In this document: piece by piece, positions 8,412 through 16,602 of the stretch | How the letters are laid out: every line of letters begins with the position of its first letter | How positions within the stretch are numbered: the stretch's first letter is position 1 | Assembly (NCBI RefSeq): GCF_027923405.1 | Contig: NZ_BQYI01000001.1 | Span: 304,501-368,500 of the forward strand | Length of the DNA: 64,000 nucleotides | Source of the DNA: Paenibacillus sp. YYML68 | GTDB lineage: Bacteria > Bacillota > Bacilli > Paenibacillales > NBRC-103111 | Reading direction: 5' to 3' | Position numbers and translations under genes: made by a program | Notes under the pieces: model-generated | What the model was told of the DNA's origin: nothing | Database searches by the model: none | Seen by the model: only the letters and a program-made list of their open reading frames with translations

Positions 8412-8428
8412 TTAACTATTTTAGTTAA
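8412..8428. promoter_or_regulatory. Candidate TetR operator
   Basis: TTAACTATTTTAGTTAA is a perfect 7-base inverted repeat around TTT. It lies just upstream of the SDR -35 element and about 85 bases from the TetR start, well placed to repress both directions. Confidence 0.55.
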
Positions 8429-8433
8429 TTTAG

Positions 8434-8462
8434 TTTACTTAAATGAATTCTTAGTGTATAAT
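8434..8462 (+). promoter_or_regulatory. Promoter of the SDR gene
   Basis: TTTACT (8434-8439) and TATAAT (8457-8462) are separated by exactly 17 bases, 35 bases before the SDR start codon. Confidence 0.7.
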
Positions 8463-8497
8463 TTCTCCTGTAGCTACCATTCCATGAGGGTGAAAGG

Positions 8498-9391
8498 ATG
8501 AATAATATGAACGTATTCGTAACTGGAGCGACGGGGTTCATCGGTTCTGCTGTCGTTCGCGAGCTACTCACTGCGGGGCATCAGGTTATTGGACTCGCCC
8601 GCTCCGACAAGGCTGCCGCAGCGTTGTCTGCAGTCGGTGCCGGGGTCCATCTAGGCTCACTCGATGACCTTGATAGCCTGAGAGCAGGCGCTACGTCGGC
8701 GGAAGGCGTCATTCACTTAGCCTTCAAACACGACTTCACCAACTTTACGGCAGCCGCCGCAGCCGATAGTCTGGCAATTGGGGCTATGGGGGAGGCGCTA
8801 CAGGGCACTGGTAAGCCTCTCGTGGTCACCTCAGGCACCTTGATGCTCACACCAGGAATTCTCGGAACGGAAGAGCAGCCCTCAGGACAATCTATACCGC
8901 GGCGCTCCGAGGAGGCGGCACTTGCGCTAGTTGAGCTAGGAGTGCGTTCATCGATTGTCCGTCTCGCACCGTCCGTGCATGGTAAGGGAGAGCTAGGTCT
9001 CGTGCCGGCCCTCATCAGCATCGCGCGTGAGAAAGGAGTTTCAGCTTATGTGGGGAATGGACTCAATCGGTGGCCGGCCGTGCACCAACTGGATGCAGCA
9101 CGTCTCTTCAGACTGGTGCTGGAGAAGGGGGATACCGGTGCCATCTATCACGGGGTGGCAGACGAGGGCGTACCCTTCCGAGATATTGCTGGCGTCATCG
9201 GTCGCCATCTGAACGTGCCCGTGCTCAGCATAACCCCAGAAGAGGCAGACGCTCACTTCGGGTGGCTCGCCTTCGCTGCGTCCACTGATAATCCGACGTC
9301 CAGCACGCTGACGAAGGAACGCTTGGGATGGCAGCCGGTATATCCCGCTCTGATTCCAGATCTCGAACAGGGACACTACTTCAACAGCTGA
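8498..9391 (+). CDS. Extended SDR, NAD(P)-dependent epimerase/dehydratase family
   Basis: The 297-residue protein begins with a Rossmann fold: [18 protein letters not shown] at about 5-22, containing GxxGxxG. Strands follow with VIHLAF and [10 protein letters not shown]. The family's YxxxK is replaced by RRSEEAAL, so it belongs to the atypical, NmrA-like or SDR-a5-type group in which that motif is degenerate. Members are putative oxidoreductases or epimerases of unknown substrate. The ATG has GAGGG seven bases upstream. The divergent TetR gene and an AraC fragment just downstream suggest a small, formerly larger, inducible locus. Confidence 0.85.
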   Translation: MNNMNVFVTGATGFIGSAVVRELLTAGHQVIGLARSDKAAAALSAVGAGVHLGSLDDLDSLRAGATSAEGVIHLAFKHDFTNFTAAAAADSLAIGAMGEALQGTGKPLVVTSGTLMLTPGILGTEEQPSGQSIPRRSEEAALALVELGVRSSIVRLAPSVHGKGELGLVPALISIAREKGVSAYVGNGLNRWPAVHQLDAARLFRLVLEKGDTGAIYHGVADEGVPFRDIAGVIGRHLNVPVLSITPEEADAHFGWLAFAASTDNPTSSTLTKERLGWQPVYPALIPDLEQGHYFNS

Positions 9392-9440
9392 ATAACGTTG
9401 GAATGGTTATACTTGTCTGTAAGGACGAGATTAAGACCAT

Positions 9441-9615
9441 CCCGCAAAGGCTTCAGGAAGCGCGGCGACTCCTCTTCACGCAAAGCATTGAAGCGGCTGA
9501 AGCCGCGTACTTAGTCGGATACGAAAGTCCCTCGCATTTCAGTCGGGAATATACCCGTAAATATGGGCTGCCCCCGATGAGGGATCTTCAGCGTCTGCGC
9601 GAGACGCTAGGCTGA
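9441..9615 (+). pseudogene. C-terminal remnant of an AraC-family regulator
   Basis: The sequence [18 protein letters not shown], then [20 protein letters not shown] and GLPPMRDL, is the second helix-turn-helix of AraC proteins of the AraC_N type. In intact homologues this is preceded by a ligand domain of about 190 residues and the first helix-turn-helix. Here the sequence before it is unrelated and the preceding SDR gene ends only 50 bases earlier. It is a 3' fragment left by a deletion. Confidence 0.75.
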
Positions 9616-9649
9616 AGCGGATTTATATGCAGTGAATCAACGATACCGA

Positions 9650-9930
9650 CCGATGGTGCGACCAGAAGGCGTCCGGCCACTGCAGCTGCAGGCAAGTCAG
9701 AGCGTTCTCCATCTGCAGCACACGGTGAACGACTGGGAGGAGAAGCTGCGGCCGCGCGACGTACATACAACGCCAATGTCGTGGCTTACAACAACGCAAT
9801 CGGTATAATCCCGGCTGTTCTATTTGCGGGTATGCTCGGCTTCAAGTCGGAGTCGATGTATGAGGTCTCGGAGTCCAAAAAGCAAGATGTCGATATGAAG
9901 CAATTGTTGAAGGCCAAAAGAAAGCATGCC
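9650..9930 (+). pseudogene. C-terminal remnant of a LemA-family protein
   Basis: The frame RRTYNANVVAYNNAIGIIP, then FAGMLGFKSESMYEVSES, matches the last helix and tail of LemA proteins (RxxYNxxVxxYNxxI...P...FAGMxGF). Upstream in another frame, LQLQASQSVLHLQHTVNDWE resembles the preceding LemA helix, implying a frameshift near 9730. The N-terminal membrane anchor is missing. A continuing frame to 10017 is probably read-through. Confidence 0.5.
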
Positions 9931-10021
9931 GAACGAGACCGCACGCCCATTTTCGCAAAAAAAATCAATAAACAAGGGGCCAATTCTGGTATGGTTGGTA
10001 TACATCTATGGAGGTGATCTG

Positions 10022-10897
10022 ATGAATGAGATGCAATCGGTAGCCCGAGCCATTGCTTACATAGAGTCCCATCTGACGGATGAAATGACAGTAGAGCAGG
10101 TTGCGGCTGAGGCTGGCTACTCTCCGTTTCACTTCCACCGAATATTCACAGCGGTTACACGGAGTTCGGTTTCGGAGTACATAAGGGGGCGAAGGTTAAC
10201 CTATGCCGCATACGACTTGTTTCATACAAGCCTTAGGATCATTGAGATCGCGGTCAAATATCACTTCTCATCGCAGGAAGCCTTTACGCGGTCGTTTCAA
10301 CGGATGTTCTCGATCACTCCGGGACAATTCCGCAAGCAGAAGCATATGAAGGACACGCTGTTCCGGGCCATGGAGAAGAAACCACTGGATGAGCTGGGGC
10401 TGCGGCATATACGTGAAGGCATGACCTTGGAGCCCGAGATCTTATCAGTGAGCGAGCTAACTCTAGTGGGCCTGGAGATTCGGGGTCTCGCCTCAGAGCA
10501 CATTCAGGAACTATGGAGCTCCTTCAGGCAGCGTGCGGCAGAGCTCGAGCATAGTCGAGTTCACCCCTCCATATTTTACGCGCTTATTGAGCTCACCGGA
10601 TTGAAGGAGGAGGTCTCATACACCGCTTGCGTCGAGGTTGGCAGGGAGGGGAGGACGCCTGACGGGATGGCGACGAAGGTGTTGCCGTCAGCGACGTATG
10701 CGGTGTTCTCCCATAAGGGAACCGTAGAGAGAATACCAGATACGTTCCAGTATATTTATAGCGCGTGGCTGCCTAAATCGGGGAACATTCGCTTGAATCA
10801 ACCGGAATTTGCGCGCTATGACCATAGATACCTAGGGCCGATGCATGAGGCATCGGAGCTTGATATCTATATCCCAATTGGTCTGAGTACAACTTAA
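10022..10897 (+). CDS. AraC-family regulator with GyrI-like effector domain
   Basis: About 291 residues. The AraC DNA-binding domain comes first (about 8-107): VARAIAYIESHL, VEQVAAEAGYSPFHFHRIF, and the second motif IAVKYHFSSQEAFTRSFQRM with the P-F motif TPGQF. A GyrI-like small-molecule-binding domain follows (about 130-290), as in Rob/BmrR-type multidrug sensors. GGAGGTGATCTG precedes the ATG at 10022. The alpha/beta hydrolase starts 12 bases after the stop, so the two are probably one operon. The expected role is sensing a lipophilic cation or drug. Confidence 0.88.
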   Translation: MNEMQSVARAIAYIESHLTDEMTVEQVAAEAGYSPFHFHRIFTAVTRSSVSEYIRGRRLTYAAYDLFHTSLRIIEIAVKYHFSSQEAFTRSFQRMFSITPGQFRKQKHMKDTLFRAMEKKPLDELGLRHIREGMTLEPEILSVSELTLVGLEIRGLASEHIQELWSSFRQRAAELEHSRVHPSIFYALIELTGLKEEVSYTACVEVGREGRTPDGMATKVLPSATYAVFSHKGTVERIPDTFQYIYSAWLPKSGNIRLNQPEFARYDHRYLGPMHEASELDIYIPIGLSTT

Positions 10898-10908
10898 CTT
10901 AATGAGAA

Positions 10909-11808
10909 ATGGAGCGATTTCTTACCATGAAGCCTAATCATCGGAAAGGGTACGCAGGATACCTCGAGGTGCAGCTATTCGACTCCTCACAAGGAATCGG
11001 CTACCCCATGACGGTCATGTATCCGACCGACCAGCCTGAGCAAGAAGAACGGCTAGGACCCTACCTGCTCGGATTAGCTAGAGATGCAGAGCTCTCGGAA
11101 GGGGAGCTTCCACTTGTTCTCATTTCGCACGGTACGGGGGGCTCTCCTCTTGTATACCGGACACTTGCGCGGCATTTAGCGCGAAACGGCTTTATCGTGG
11201 GGATGCCGGAGCATCCGCATAATAATCGCAACGACAATAGCCTGGAGGGGACGATTCAGAACCTTGCGAACAGGCCGAGGCATCTTCGTTTGGCTATCGA
11301 CTGGTTTTTTGAGCAGGAGACGTTTCGAAGAAGAATTCAGACCCATGCTGTTTCAGTGATCGGGCACTCCTTGGGGGGCTACACCGCGCTGGCTGTAGCA
11401 GGAGGCTTGCCTACCTCGTTTCCTCAGGAGTCAGCGGACGGACAATCCCGAAGCATAGAGGTCGTCTCGGATGACCGCGTGAGCGCTCTGGTGCTATTGG
11501 CGCCGGCGACGGTGTGGTTTCGGGCGGACGATGCCTTGCGGGCGGTTCATGCTCCGATCCTTATGCTCGATGCGGAGAAGGACCCGTACACGCCTTCATT
11601 CCATGCACAACTTGTGATGAAGGGGGTTGCTGACCCAAGTAAGGTTCGTTACCGAACAGTCGACAATGCGGGACACTTCTCCTTCCTGAGCCCCTTCCCC
11701 CCATCGATGAAATCTCCATCATTTCTTCCATCCCAGGACCCTCCTGGCTTTGACCGGGATTCGTTTCATGAATGGCTTAACGATGAAGTGTTGAGCTTCC
11801 TACGCTGA
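10909..11808 (+). CDS. Alpha/beta hydrolase (dienelactone-hydrolase/PAF-AH-like)
   Basis: The 299-residue protein has the nucleophile elbow VIGHSLGGYTAL, an oxyanion-region LVLISHGTGG and a late His in DNAGHFSFLSP. DAEKDPYTP supplies the likely acid. The layout resembles predicted dienelactone hydrolases and bacterial PAF-acetylhydrolase-like enzymes. No signal peptide is seen, so it is cytoplasmic. The start is either 10909 or the ATG at 10927; neither has a strong ribosome binding site, so coupling to the preceding AraC gene is likely. Substrate unknown. Confidence 0.82.
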   Translation: MERFLTMKPNHRKGYAGYLEVQLFDSSQGIGYPMTVMYPTDQPEQEERLGPYLLGLARDAELSEGELPLVLISHGTGGSPLVYRTLARHLARNGFIVGMPEHPHNNRNDNSLEGTIQNLANRPRHLRLAIDWFFEQETFRRRIQTHAVSVIGHSLGGYTALAVAGGLPTSFPQESADGQSRSIEVVSDDRVSALVLLAPATVWFRADDALRAVHAPILMLDAEKDPYTPSFHAQLVMKGVADPSKVRYRTVDNAGHFSFLSPFPPSMKSPSFLPSQDPPGFDRDSFHEWLNDEVLSFLR

Positions 11809-11829
11809 GCGCCTGAATAGTATTCTTGG

Positions 11830-11985
11830 GTGGGGGATTGTGGTCATCATACGCCGGGGCATATGGCAGGTCATATCTCGCTCTATCCACCCGCAAGCCA
11901 AACGATGATCGCTGGTGACGCTGTCGTCATCGAGGGGGATGAGCTTCACATCGCGAATCCGCAATATACGAATGTGGTTATGAGC
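11830..11985 (+). pseudogene. Fragment of an MBL-fold metallohydrolase
   Basis: About 45 residues, HHTPGHMAGHISLY, then AGDAVVIEGDELHIANPQYT, match the zinc-binding third and fourth motifs of metallo-beta-lactamase-fold hydrolases. The N-terminal HxHxDH motif and the C-terminal helix are missing. It abuts the decayed gerC end at 11991. Confidence 0.7.
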
Positions 11986-11990
11986 TACTT

Positions 11991-12880
11991 CTACTTAATT
12001 TCCCCCATATTTTTTATCTTTGTTCGGACATGAACGTTCACTTCCGCCTTGGAAAAAGCTTCGTCCCATTCATCCTGAACCTTTTTCCATTGTTCGTATT
12101 CGTACGCTCGCGCGAATAGCCCAAGCCCGATCGGATCAATATGAAGCTTTTGAAGCTTAGTGAGTAAGCTGGATATTTTCGTTCAAGCTCTACATTGATC
12201 ATCTGTTCAAGCTTAGACGCTTCATGATCTACATCGAATGGGAATATTCGTTCGGTCAGAAAGATCGGCGTGCTAAGTGTAATATCAAAGCGAAACGTGC
12301 CGCCTGTGTGGGACGTCTTCACTTTTCTCTTAATATCTGTGCAGTAGAAGCTTAGGACATTCATCTCAAAGCTACTCTTCTTTTGCCGGATCTCAGGTAT
12401 TTTCAAGCTAAGGGACAGGTCGCCGCGCGTTTGTTTCTGAAGCATATGGAGTAGAGAGCTTTCTTCCAATGATATCGTTGTCACATATTGTCCTTGTTTG
12501 TTCAGCAAGGCCGTTCCGGTTGCCTGTATTTCGGTAGGCTTCGCATTCAAGCGTATTTCAGGAAGATACGGTGTAATTCCTTGCTCGTGGATATGTCGGT
12601 TCAGCATAAAGAAGGGTGTCGCCATAACGATATTTCTCTTATTTGCTGTATCGATCAGCTTGGCAATAAACAGGGAAAGCCTTCCCTTATCTTTAGGCTT
12701 GAAAAACATGATCTCTTCGATGGAACCATCTACGGCGATCACTCGGACGATGCTTCGGTTTTGAGAATCGCGCTTAAAGACGTCGAGTAGCTTGTACCAA
12801 TCCTCGTGCTGCAGAACCTTTCTACTAATGAGTAAGTTCTGAATTTTCCCTGTGCTGACCAGCGCCATGCCGATCTTCAT
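11991..12880 (-). pseudogene. gerC: Decayed gerC (spore germination lipoprotein)
   Basis: The minus strand encodes the body and C-terminus of a Ger(x)C protein: SRKVLQHEDWYKLLDVFKRD, RNIVMATPFFML and TPYLPEI in the main frame (from 12880). After a frameshift near 12165 it has LQKLHIDPIGLGLFARAYEY to a stop at 11993-11991. Intact proteins have about 370-400 residues with a lipoprotein signal; here the first 90 or so residues, including the lipobox Cys, are absent. The ATG at 12880 overlaps the gerB-tail stop (ATGA), which may preserve the original start codon with a deletion just after it. Confidence 0.8.
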
Positions 12881-12960
12881 CGAGTACTGCCTCCCCGTCG
12901 TCTAATGATGAGGAGAACGATCCATAGGAACAAAGGGAGCATACGCAGTCCAACAGCCTC
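12877..12960 (-). pseudogene. gerB: 3' tail of gerB (germination permease)
   Basis: In the frame ending at TGA 12879-12877 the minus strand reads EAVGLRMLPLFLWIVLLIIR, then RRGG. This looks like the final transmembrane helix and basic end of a GerB-type permease. Only about 28 residues survive. The sequence is joined directly to the gerA end, so most of gerB has been deleted. Confidence 0.5.
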
Positions 12961-14096
12961 GGGGGAGCGATCGGTGTGATGAAGGATTGCCCCAGTGAAT
13001 TCATGCGCACAAGGTGAGCTAATAAGATCATGGCCCCTGCGACGATACCGACCAAGCCGAATATGGATGCAAGTACCATGAACAGAAAGCGGATCAAGCG
13101 TATGGAGGCAGTGATATCGTAATTCGGCAAAATGAACGTAGCAATAGCTGTCGTTGCAACGACCACCACCATAAGGTTACTGACGATCCCCGCAGCATTT
13201 CTAGAATCATCTCCATTAATAACGCCTCCATGAAAGGAGGAAAGGGTACAGCGGCTCGGAATTCACCAATCGATAATATAAAATCGAGTGGGATAACTTC
13301 ATGATTAAATGAAAGCAGCGAGATGTACAGAGCAGGTAAAAAAACGGCTATGCAGCACGCAAACAATCGTAGTAACCGCAGAAATGTTGCTATAGGCCAA
13401 CGAATGCTGTAGTCGTCAATGTTCTGAAAAAAAGATACAATGCTTACAGGTGCAACCAAGATGCTGGGGGAACGGTCCAAGACGACACAAATTCGACCTT
13501 GCAATAGCTGCGACGCGGTAGAGTCCGGGCGTTCTGTTGAAATGAACTGAGGAATTAATGAGAAAGGGTGATCTTCAATATACTCCATAAGCTCCCCCGT
13601 ACTTAGAACACAATCGACGTTCAAGGCGGAGAGTCGTCGTATCATCTCCTGTAAGAGCTTAGGATGGGCAACATCCTCGATATATAAGCAGAACAGCGTG
13701 TTCAATGTCCAGCCAGTCTACAAGTGTGCGGTGAGCTCCAGCAGTCACGGGGAGGTTCTGCTCGTCACTCACGGTGTGAAACATTAATGGGCGCAGCAAG
13801 TTATTATTAATTGCATTTTTATCCGACAAGCCGGAGAAATACACCAGAGCCGCTTGCTGGCCCGCCTGCTTATAGAAGAACTCACAGACGATCAGGTCAG
13901 GCGTATGACTGAACACTTCCCTTAACGTACTCAGATTTCCGAAGAGCTCGGATGATACAGCTCCCCGTTGCGGCGTGCGGTCATTCGGGTCTGCTACGGC
14001 ATTGAGAGCTAGAATCCGACTTATGTAACGAGATATTCGTAACCATGACATCTGCGATACGCTCCTCGACCAGTAGTAAAAACTTGTTAGTAGCAT
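12961..14096 (-). pseudogene. gerA: Decayed gerA (germinant receptor A subunit) with frameshifts
   Basis: GerA homology is spread over three frames. From 14096 to about 13700: ELFGNLSTLREVFSHTPDLI. From about 13705 to 13190: FCLYIEDVAHPKLLQEM, a DRSPSILVAP stretch and membrane helices with AVFLPALYISLLSFN. From about 13172 to 12961: VVVVATTAIATFILPNYD, helices, and RMNSLGQSFITPIAPP. Frame changes near 13700 and 13180 plus loss of the C-terminal tail make it non-functional. The intact A subunit is an inner-membrane protein of about 480-520 residues that triggers germination with GerB and GerC. The copy is probably redundant in a genome with other ger operons. Confidence 0.85.
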
Positions 14097-14200
14097 TCCT
14101 ATATTTGTAACGTTTATGCGTATATGTCCCTATTTAGCCCCTACATGCATGTGGACAGGTGGGCTAGAGAGCTGAGCCGCAAGGATGGATGCGGATTCGG
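14097..14200. other. Intergenic region between gerA remnant and rsbQ
   Basis: It contains TAGCCC ... GGGCTA arms (about 14136-14167) with an inner ACATGCATGT palindrome, and no T-run on either side. It could be a leader hairpin of the dead ger operon. Nothing else is seen. Confidence 0.3.
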
Positions 14201-14230
14201 TTGACAATATCAAGATATATCCTTTTAAAT
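14201..14230 (+). promoter_or_regulatory. Promoter of the rsbQ-kinase operon
   Basis: A consensus TTGACA at 14201-14206 is followed after 17 bases by TTTAAA (14224-14229), about 50 bases before the rsbQ start codon. Confidence 0.65.
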
Positions 14231-14281
14231 TGAGGAAGGTAGTAGTAGGCTTACTGAATGGGTAAGAAGGAGGCGCTATGT

Positions 14282-15100
14282 ATGGATCAAAGTATCGATA
14301 TCCGAAAACGAAATGACGTGAACATAACCGGATGGGGCACTAAGCCCATCATCTTCGCACCGGGCTTCGGCTGTGATCAGCGAATGTGGAGGTATGTGTC
14401 TCCATCGTTCGAGCAAGATTATCGCGTAATTAACTTCGATTACGTGGGTGCGGGCAATTCCGATCTGGGGTGCTATGACTATGCTAGGTACAAGGAGCTC
14501 TCTGGTTATGCGCAGGACGTCATTGATGTTCTGGCTGCGCTTGAATTGCAGCAAGCTATATTCGTCGGACACTCCGTCAGCAGTATGATTGGACTGCTTG
14601 CTTCTATACAGGCTCCGCAGTACTTCGAGCGTCTTATTATGATCGGTCCTTCCCCGTCTTACATTAATGATCCACCTGACTACATGGGCGGCTACGAGGT
14701 GAGTGCTCTTGAAGGTCTTCTGGAGCTGATGGACAAAAATTATATGCAATGGGCAAGCGTCTTTGCCCCCATCATTATGAAGAATCCAGATCGTCCGAAG
14801 CTAGCGGAGGAGCTGGAAGAGAGCTTCTGCTCGACCGACCCGGTCATTGCCGGCAACTTCGCAAGGGCCACCTTCTTCTCGGATAATCGGCAGGATCTTC
14901 CGAAGGCGACCGTTCCGTCGCTCATTATGCAATGCGCGGATGACGCGATCGCGCCAAGACAAGTAGGAGAATATATACATCAACATATGCCTAGCAGCGA
15001 GATTCGATATATGGAAGCAACGGGGCACTGTCCACATCTGAGTCACCCTGAGGAAACGATAGCGCTAATTAAGGACTATCTCTCCACGTTACATAGCTAG
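14282..15100 (+). CDS. rsbQ: RsbQ-like alpha/beta hydrolase
   Basis: The 272-residue protein is close to B. subtilis RsbQ along its length: [44 protein letters not shown] with nucleophile S98, a QCADDAIAP acid loop and [11 protein letters not shown] with the catalytic His. In B. subtilis RsbQ is needed by the PAS-phosphatase RsbP for energy-stress activation of sigma-B. Plant strigolactone and karrikin receptors share this fold. AAGGAGG eight bases upstream selects the ATG at 14282. The next gene, four bases downstream, is a PAS histidine kinase and not an RsbP phosphatase. The inferred role is to produce or deliver a small hydrophobic ligand to that kinase's first PAS domain. Confidence 0.9.
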   Translation: MDQSIDIRKRNDVNITGWGTKPIIFAPGFGCDQRMWRYVSPSFEQDYRVINFDYVGAGNSDLGCYDYARYKELSGYAQDVIDVLAALELQQAIFVGHSVSSMIGLLASIQAPQYFERLIMIGPSPSYINDPPDYMGGYEVSALEGLLELMDKNYMQWASVFAPIIMKNPDRPKLAEELEESFCSTDPVIAGNFARATFFSDNRQDLPKATVPSLIMQCADDAIAPRQVGEYIHQHMPSSEIRYMEATGHCPHLSHPEETIALIKDYLSTLHS

Positions 15101-15104
15101 ATAC

Positions 15105-16529
15105 ATGATCATTGATGCGAATCAGTTGCCATGCGGATACGTGTCGTTGTCGCTCGAAGGAGTCATGCTGTCGATTAATGATCAGCTGCTGGAGTGGGTC
15201 GTTGCCGAGCGTGACAAGACCGAGGGTCGTCACGTGAACGAGATTTTGACGGAATCAAGCAAGCTCTTCTACCAAATGTACCTGTTTCCTATGCTGAAGC
15301 TGCAAGGCAAGGTTGAGGAACTATACATGACTCTGAAATCCGGGGACGGGTCTGAAGTGCCTGTCCTTCTTAATGGAACATGCAGTCAGCGACAAGAAGC
15401 GACGGTCATCGATTGCATCTTGATCCGAACACCGAATAGACACAAGCTTGAGCATGAGCTCCTAGTTGCTAAGAAGGCCGCACAGCAGGCTACCCAAGTG
15501 ATCGTGGAGTCGGTGAGCGATGCCATTATTATGACCAATCATAGCATGAGCATCATCGCTTGGAATAAAGGGGCCGAAGCACTGTTCGGCTATACCGAGC
15601 AGGAAGCACTCGGACAAGCTCTAGAGACCATCGTTCCTCGACATCTTCAAGAGACACACGGTCAAGCTGTAGAGCGTCTGCGTGCCACCGGGCAATCGAT
15701 GGTCATTGGACGTATGGTCGAATCGAGCTTACTGCGCAAGGACGGGACGGAGTTCCCTGCGGAGATGTCATTGAACTGCTGGCAGACCAATGGCCAGTAT
15801 TACTGGAGTGCCATCATACGCGATATGACTGAACGGAAGCAGACCGAGGCGCTGCTGTTAAAGTCAGAGAAGCTCAGCATCGCAGGTCAGCTTGCCGCCG
15901 GCATTGCCCATGAAATTCGCAACCCGTTGACGGCGATCAAGGGCTTTCATCAATTGATGAAGGCAGAGGGGAACGGGAAGGCGTTTTATTTTGACATACT
16001 GACGGAAGAAATGAATCGAATCGAGCTTATCGTAAATGAATTGTTACTCCTCGCCAAGCCGCAAGCTGTACAGCTCAAGCCAGTGGATGTAAGAGCCCTG
16101 CTGGAACGGGTGTACACACTGATGGAATCCCAGGTGCATCTTCATAATATTGAAGTCGAATTGAAGTGCGAGCCCCGTGTGCGGACATCTATTCGATGCG
16201 ATGAAAATCAGATGGTGCAAATCTTCATCAATTTCATTAAGAATGCGATAGAAGCGATGCCTCATGGCGGGAAAATCATTATCGCGATAACGAATCCCGA
16301 TGAGGATCGCATCTGCATACGCATTATCGACCAAGGTGTGGGCATTCCTGAAGATATGCTGAAGCGGCTCGGGGAGCCCTTCTATACGACGAAAGAAAAA
16401 GGAACAGGGCTAGGGCTCATGGTCTGTCGCAAAATTATAGAGGATCACCTCGGATCGTTAAACATCACAAGTCGATTGAACGAAGGGACGACGGTCGAGG
16501 TGCTGCTGCCAGTAGGGAGCAAAGGGTAG
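15105..16529 (+). CDS. PAS-PAS sensor histidine kinase paired with RsbQ
   Basis: 474 residues without transmembrane segments. PAS 1 (about 5-115) has LPCGYVSLSLEGVMLSIN and YLFPMLKLQGKVEE, like the RsbP-type PAS that partners RsbQ. PAS 2 (about 125-245) has VSDAIIMTNHSMSIIAWN, GAEALFGYTEQEALG and WSAIIRDMTERK. HisKA follows with the H box GIAHEIRNPLTAIKGF, then HATPase_c with NFIKNAIEAMPHGG, DQGVGIPEDM and GTGLGLMVCRKI. The C-terminal half resembles Bacillus sporulation kinases (KinA/KinE type), so the phosphoryl acceptor may be Spo0F; no response regulator is encoded alongside. It starts four bases after rsbQ with little ribosome binding site, implying coupling. Confidence 0.9.
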   Translation: MIIDANQLPCGYVSLSLEGVMLSINDQLLEWVVAERDKTEGRHVNEILTESSKLFYQMYLFPMLKLQGKVEELYMTLKSGDGSEVPVLLNGTCSQRQEATVIDCILIRTPNRHKLEHELLVAKKAAQQATQVIVESVSDAIIMTNHSMSIIAWNKGAEALFGYTEQEALGQALETIVPRHLQETHGQAVERLRATGQSMVIGRMVESSLLRKDGTEFPAEMSLNCWQTNGQYYWSAIIRDMTERKQTEALLLKSEKLSIAGQLAAGIAHEIRNPLTAIKGFHQLMKAEGNGKAFYFDILTEEMNRIELIVNELLLLAKPQAVQLKPVDVRALLERVYTLMESQVHLHNIEVELKCEPRVRTSIRCDENQMVQIFINFIKNAIEAMPHGGKIIIAITNPDEDRICIRIIDQGVGIPEDMLKRLGEPFYTTKEKGTGLGLMVCRKIIEDHLGSLNITSRLNEGTTVEVLLPVGSKG

Positions 16530-16602
16530 CGACCGTCATTCCTTCCTTCCCAGTGTCTCCATGGCATGGGAACATCTATATTGAACGTGATATACGTTAA
16601 AT

